Source: Planctomycetota bacterium | Lineage (GTDB): Bacteria; Planctomycetota; UBA1135; GCA-002686595 | Direction: 5' to 3' | DNA length: 64,000 bases | NCBI GenBank assembly: GCA_020638855.1 | Contig: JACKHT010000008.1 | Location: forward strand, 1 to 64,000 | Part shown: one piece after another, positions 63,389 to 64,000 of the stretch | Position numbering within the stretch: the first letter of the stretch is position 1 | How the letters are laid out: the number at the start of each line of letters is the position of its first letter | Made by a program: the position numbers and the translations under genes | Notes under the pieces: generated by a model | Database searches by the model: none | Told to the model about the DNA's origin: nothing | Seen by the model: the letters and a program-made list of their open reading frames with translations, nothing else

Positions 63389-64000
63389 ATGAGCGAGCCT
63401 GCCCTTACTCCCCCCGCCGAGCGGAACTACCTGGCGATCGGCCTGCGCTGGCTGCTGATCTTGGCCCTGTTGTACGGGTTCTTGGTGGCCATCCAGTTGA
63501 TGGGCAACTCGATCAAGTCCCTCGGCAAGGACGCGGCCTCGAGCCTCTTCGCGGGCGTCAGCAACCCGTTCGCCGGGCTTTCCGTTGGTGTCCTGGCCAC
63601 CGTGCTGGTCCAGAGCTCGAGCACGACCACTTCGACCATCGTGGGGCTTGTGGGCGCTGCCAAGGCGGTGGCCTTACCGCTGACGAGCGCCGTGCCCATG
63701 ATCATGGGCGCGAACATCGGCACGACCATCACCAACACGATCGTGTCGGTCGGGCACATCCGGCAGGGGCCTGAGTTCCGTAGGGCATTTGCCGCCGCCA
63801 CGGTGCACGACTTCTTCAACATCCTGTGCGTGACGATTTTGTTGCCCCTGGAGCTGGCGACTGGGTTCCTGGAGCACACGGCCCAATGGTTGACGGGTTA
63901 CCTGGTTTCCGAGAGCAGCCACGGCAACTTCCATAGCCCCATCAAAGGCGCCGTGAAGGCGGCCACCAAGCTGATCGACAAGGGCCTGGATGGAATCGGA
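63389..64000 (+). CDS. Na+/phosphate symporter (NptA/PNaS family), N-terminal part
   Basis: The first 204 residues; the gene runs off the window. Multiple membrane helices and both family hallmarks are present: the repeat motif VLVQSSSTTTSTIVGLVGA and MIMGANIGTTITNT. It takes up phosphate with Na+ across the inner membrane. Start ATG at 63389. The four-copy Pho-box-like array directly upstream suggests induction under phosphate limitation. Confidence 0.92.
   Translation, partial: MSEPALTPPAERNYLAIGLRWLLILALLYGFLVAIQLMGNSIKSLGKDAASSLFAGVSNPFAGLSVGVLATVLVQSSSTTTSTIVGLVGAAKAVALPLTSAVPMIMGANIGTTITNTIVSVGHIRQGPEFRRAFAAATVHDFFNILCVTILLPLELATGFLEHTAQWLTGYLVSESSHGNFHSPIKGAVKAATKLIDKGLDGIG

Overview
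The window is 64 kb of GC-rich, densely packed bacterial chromosome made almost entirely of housekeeping genes. I see no prophage, insertion sequence, CRISPR array or rRNA operon. Several features fit Planctomycetota or a related PVC-superphylum lineage: a 732-residue GreA with a very long N-terminal extension (as in Chlamydiae), several secreted HEAT-repeat or lipoprotein-like proteins of unknown role, a eukaryotic-type class I aldolase, a fused membrane/spermidine-synthase-like protein, and GTG/TTG starts with few strong Shine-Dalgarno sites. The phylum call is an inference from gene content only.

Layout. 1-7.2 kb (+): end of an upstream protein with KPTG repeats, an ECF sigma factor coupled to a probable membrane anti-sigma protein, a TolC-like outer-membrane protein, a HEAT-repeat membrane protein, and a CCA-adding/poly(A)-polymerase-family enzyme. 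7.2-11.2 kb (-): dxr, rseP and a UbiA-family prenyltransferase in one overlapping operon. 11.4-16.7 kb (+): purM and a row of secreted or membrane proteins. 16.9-19.1 kb (-): a secreted HEAT-repeat protein. 19.5-20.9 kb (+): a histidine kinase with a degenerate receiver domain. 20.9-24.2 kb (-): succinate dehydrogenase sdhCAB. 24.5-28.6 kb: a histidine phosphatase, a GyrI-like lipoprotein and a CvpA-like protein on +, and a large unknown protein on -. 28.6-32.6 kb (-): a cell-wall precursor cluster (UDP-sugar pyrophosphorylase, ddl, dapB), tRNA-Leu(CAA) and a possible phosphotransfer protein. 33.2-39.1 kb (-): the classic fatty-acid cluster rpmF-plsX-fabH-fabD-fabG-acpP-fabF. 39.3-43.4 kb (-): alaS and recA. 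44-47.5 kb (-): a PfkB kinase, a flippase-like membrane protein and a lipoprotein-like protein. 47.7-51.7 kb: tmRNA (ssrA) convergent with smpB, tRNA-Leu(CAG), tRNA-Trp, rsmG and pcnB. 52-64 kb: a secreted unknown, class I aldolase, an HI0933-family flavoprotein, dusB, a degenerate amidohydrolase, an RlmI-like methyltransferase, long greA, and the start of a Na+/phosphate symporter.

The most notable non-coding signals are: four CTTRATC direct repeats at exact 11-bp spacing just upstream of the Na+/Pi symporter (a Pho-box-like operator); a multi-hairpin region ending in a UUCG terminator at 51.8-51.96 kb (candidate small RNA or attenuator); two strong stem-loops between recA and the PfkB kinase; a long bulged hairpin in the greA leader; and a recurring habit of short perfect or near-perfect tandem duplications (12, 13, 15 or 25 bp) both between and inside genes. 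Inside genes the periods are always multiples of three. Several proteins look like catalytically dead members of enzyme families: an alpha/beta hydrolase without its serine, an amidohydrolase without its metal ligands, and a receiver domain without its phospho-acceptor.
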